From JADJVL01 sp046331545 (GTDB taxonomy: Bacteria > Acidobacteriota > Holophagae > Holophagales > Holophagaceae), in the NCBI GenBank assembly GCA_046331545.1, contig JAXLQR010000002.1, positions 806,001 through 870,000 on the forward strand: a DNA stretch of 64,000 nucleotides, read 5' to 3'. Shown here in pieces: positions 61,961-64,000 of this stretch; position 1 is the first letter of the stretch; each line of letters opens with the position of its first letter. Under the pieces are notes generated by a model. That model was not told where the DNA came from. It searched no databases and saw only the letters and a list, made by a program, of their open reading frames with translations. Both the position numbers and the translations under genes were made by a program.

Positions 61961-64000
61961 TCAATCCTTCGGTCGCGGGCCGGGGTCCTTGTAGCCCATG
62001 GCCTTCAACTCGCCCTGGAGCGCCTTCAGTCGGGCTGTTTCACCGAGCTGGATGAGCGCCTCCTCCAAGGGCTGGAGGACCAGGTTCCGCACCTGACGTA
62101 ACTCCCCCTGGGGTTCCACGTAATTCGACTTGAGGTGCACAGGACGCGACAGGATGGCCTGGGTCCAGCGCCGGTAATCCAGTTCCCATACGGCCGCGCA
62201 CCAATCCGATAGCTCCCGCCAGGCTTTCCGCTCCCGCAGCGACCACATTACCAGGGAGACGACATTGACGTTCAAGGCGCTCTGCTCGACCCAGGATGAT
62301 GGTAGATACGGGAGGCGTCGCAGCAGGGTGGCCGGAGGCGTCGGCCGGGGATGAAACTGTGACCAGAACATCCAGCGGCTCCACTGTCTCCAACTACCAG
62401 GCCAGGGTTCGAGATCGGATTCGATCTGTGGAAGCAGCTTCAGGGCGGCCGCGCTCCAGGCCTCTCGATCCCTTCCAACTTTCAATCTCTCGGGACCAGG
62501 AAGACCGACGCGCCAGACCGGTAGCCGACGGAGCAACTCCAGCTCGATCCGGGGGCTTGGCAATTTTTCCAGGAGCAGGGTCAAGTAGACCTCCTGAGCA
62601 TCCAAACGGTCCGGCTGACGATCCAGCAACGCCCTCAGGCGCTGGAGATAGGGAACACCCTGCCGAGCGAGTGCAGCCGCCATCGCATCCGGTTTCACTT
62701 CGCCCTGCCCCCACTCGAGGACCCGGCTCCCTTGGAGGAGCATCCACGTGGCCCCACCCGTAGGCGGAGGTGCGTTCTCCAGCTTCCCTCGTTCGTCTTC
62801 CCCGAGCGGCCTCCAGGAGAGCTCAGCTTCGGACCAGGCTTCGAAGGAGGGATGCTGCTTCAGGTCCCCCAGGCGCGGTCCTGCCTCGTTGGCGCGCGTG
62901 AACACGAATCGATAGGGGAGGGGTCGGACCGCGGGACGGAGCGGGGCCGGATCGGATTTCAGGAATTCCTGGATCCGGTCGATCCCGACCAGGTCTCGCC
63001 CGTTACGGTCCATGATTCGCTCGGAGAACCCCTTCGCAACCTGAGACCACCGGCTTCCCGCGTCATCCTTGAACTCCGCAAGTTGAGCCAAGGCATCTTC
63101 AACCTTCCCAAGGGACAGAAGGGCCCGGATTCTGGGAACTCCGATCGCCATGATTAGGGGAAACCCGATTCCTTCACGGGAGGCGTAAGGGGTGGCTTCC
63201 CGCGAGGATGCGAGGGCTCTCGCATGGGCCCAGAATCCGGCCGTGTCGTCAGCCAGCCTTTGCCATTCCTTGTCACGGGAGAGGAGACGGCAGTGGAGGT
63301 CCACGGCCGAATCACTTGGGAAGGCCCAGCCTGGCAGCGGTTCAAGCTCGGTCCGGAGCTTGTCGACGAAGTCCGCCGGAAGCGCACCCAGCATGGTGCC
63401 CAGCGTCTCCCATGCCCGATAGTCCGAGGGACTCTGGCGAATCAGCGCCTTCAGCCGCTCCACCACTTCCCCCAGCACCGGCCGCAGTTGAGGGCACTCC
63501 GACAGAGCCCCCAGGCTAGCGAAGAAGAAGTATGCCTCTGCCTGCTCCCAGTCTGGCACCGCCAGCATCGCCTCCAAGGCTCGCCGCACCCGCCTGGCCC
63601 CTGCCTCGTCCCAGGCTTCGGGACTCAGCTTCGCGAGTTCCTCGTTGGTCCGTGGTGTCTCCCGACCCTGGTTCCTTGCTCTGAACAGGACCTCGCCAGC
63701 GGTGGCCATGAACTCCTCCGCCACCAGGTCGCCCCACTGGGGATGATCCCGGAGCAGCTCCGCCCGGGCTTCCCAGGCGGGCCTCCACCCGCTCGACCGC
63801 ATCGCAGCGAGGATGGCCGGGGCGTCGGGATCCCGTTCCCCGGAGGCGAGCACCGTACCCTGGGGTCCAAGGACAAACCACCGTGCCTTTGCCGCCTCTG
63901 GAAAGGACTCTCCAACCGTTGCGAATTGTCCGGGTCCCAGGACCATGAACCCAATGGCTCGGGAGAGCAGGAGACGGATCGCATCGTCGGTGAGGCTCCA
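61961..64000 (-). CDS. Large helical protein of unknown function (5' partial)
   Basis: At least 679 residues; the frame is open through the window's end, so the N-terminus is missing. The sequence is rich in Trp, Leu and Arg with repeated helical pairs (ALEAMLAVPDWEQAEAYFFF, ALLSLGKVEDALAQLAEF, LLQGSRVLEWGQG), suggestive of a TPR-like solenoid. No catalytic motif or membrane segment was seen in the visible part. It converges on the exonuclease gene with three bases between stops. Confidence 0.6.
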   Translation of the reverse strand, partial: WSLTDDAIRLLLSRAIGFMVLGPGQFATVGESFPEAAKARWFVLGPQGTVLASGERDPDAPAILAAMRSSGWRPAWEARAELLRDHPQWGDLVAEEFMATAGEVLFRARNQGRETPRTNEELAKLSPEAWDEAGARRVRRALEAMLAVPDWEQAEAYFFFASLGALSECPQLRPVLGEVVERLKALIRQSPSDYRAWETLGTMLGALPADFVDKLRTELEPLPGWAFPSDSAVDLHCRLLSRDKEWQRLADDTAGFWAHARALASSREATPYASREGIGFPLIMAIGVPRIRALLSLGKVEDALAQLAEFKDDAGSRWSQVAKGFSERIMDRNGRDLVGIDRIQEFLKSDPAPLRPAVRPLPYRFVFTRANEAGPRLGDLKQHPSFEAWSEAELSWRPLGEDERGKLENAPPPTGGATWMLLQGSRVLEWGQGEVKPDAMAAALARQGVPYLQRLRALLDRQPDRLDAQEVYLTLLLEKLPSPRIELELLRRLPVWRVGLPGPERLKVGRDREAWSAAALKLLPQIESDLEPWPGSWRQWSRWMFWSQFHPRPTPPATLLRRLPYLPSSWVEQSALNVNVVSLVMWSLRERKAWRELSDWCAAVWELDYRRWTQAILSRPVHLKSNYVEPQGELRQVRNLVLQPLEEALIQLGETARLKALQGELKAMGYKDPGPRPKD

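Overview
The window is about 70% GC, densely packed, and holds only protein genes: I see no rRNA, tRNA, CRISPR array, IS element or phage gene. Gene content (M13 and M28 peptidases, fused ketoacid:ferredoxin oxidoreductase subunits, ADP-forming acyl-CoA synthetase, FeS/NrfD redox module, haem-type sensor kinase, PqiABC, RND efflux) suggests a Gram-negative, probably anaerobic or facultative, peptide- and amino-acid-using bacterium. My best guess is Acidobacteriota, class Holophagae (Geothrix/Holophaga-like). That is inference from gene style, not from a marker gene.

Layout. 1-7.3 kb: peptide breakdown, with an M1 aminopeptidase (cut by the window edge), a TPR/TonB-C protein, an M28 peptidase, an aminotransferase and an M13 metallopeptidase. 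7.5-13.6 kb: two tiny Cys-rich proteins, then an operon of two fused ketoacid:ferredoxin oxidoreductase genes and an ADP-forming acyl-CoA synthetase. Together these could turn ketoacids into acyl-CoA, reduced ferredoxin and then ATP. 13.7-18.6 kb: a VWA protein, an ECF sigma/anti-sigma/secreted-protein operon and a monohaem cytochrome c. 18.6-23.7 kb: pqiABC and glnA, the latter behind an extreme AT-rich island with spaced TTGAT boxes. 24-30.4 kb: an ABC exporter, a Tat-exported aldo/keto reductase and mfd. 30.4-38.8 kb: a copper P-type ATPase and a TetR-adaptor-RND-TolC efflux operon whose promoter is covered by a 38-bp dyad operator.

38.9-45 kb: assorted small genes and a hybrid histidine kinase broken by a single-base deletion. 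45.3-49.9 kb: the most unusual locus, a translationally coupled four-gene operon. It encodes a four-cluster FeS protein, an NrfD-type membrane quinone protein with no catalytic partner, a sensor kinase with two haem-c-type motifs in its periplasmic domain, and a membrane-anchored receiver domain fused to a GcvH-like domain whose lipoyl lysine is replaced by glycine. 50-56.5 kb: a fused E1 ketoacid dehydrogenase, bioB, valS and a zinc-ribbon/Tudor-like protein. 56.5-64 kb: two secreted proteins of unknown role behind a G13 homopolymer, an FdhF/YdeP-type molybdoenzyme, a DMT permease, a DEDDh exonuclease and a large unknown protein cut by the window end.

Many genes overlap by ATGA or TGATG, and convergent genes share or overlap stop codons, so the genome is compact. 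Starts were moved inward from the longest open frame wherever a Shine-Dalgarno sequence, signal peptide or family N-terminus argued for it.
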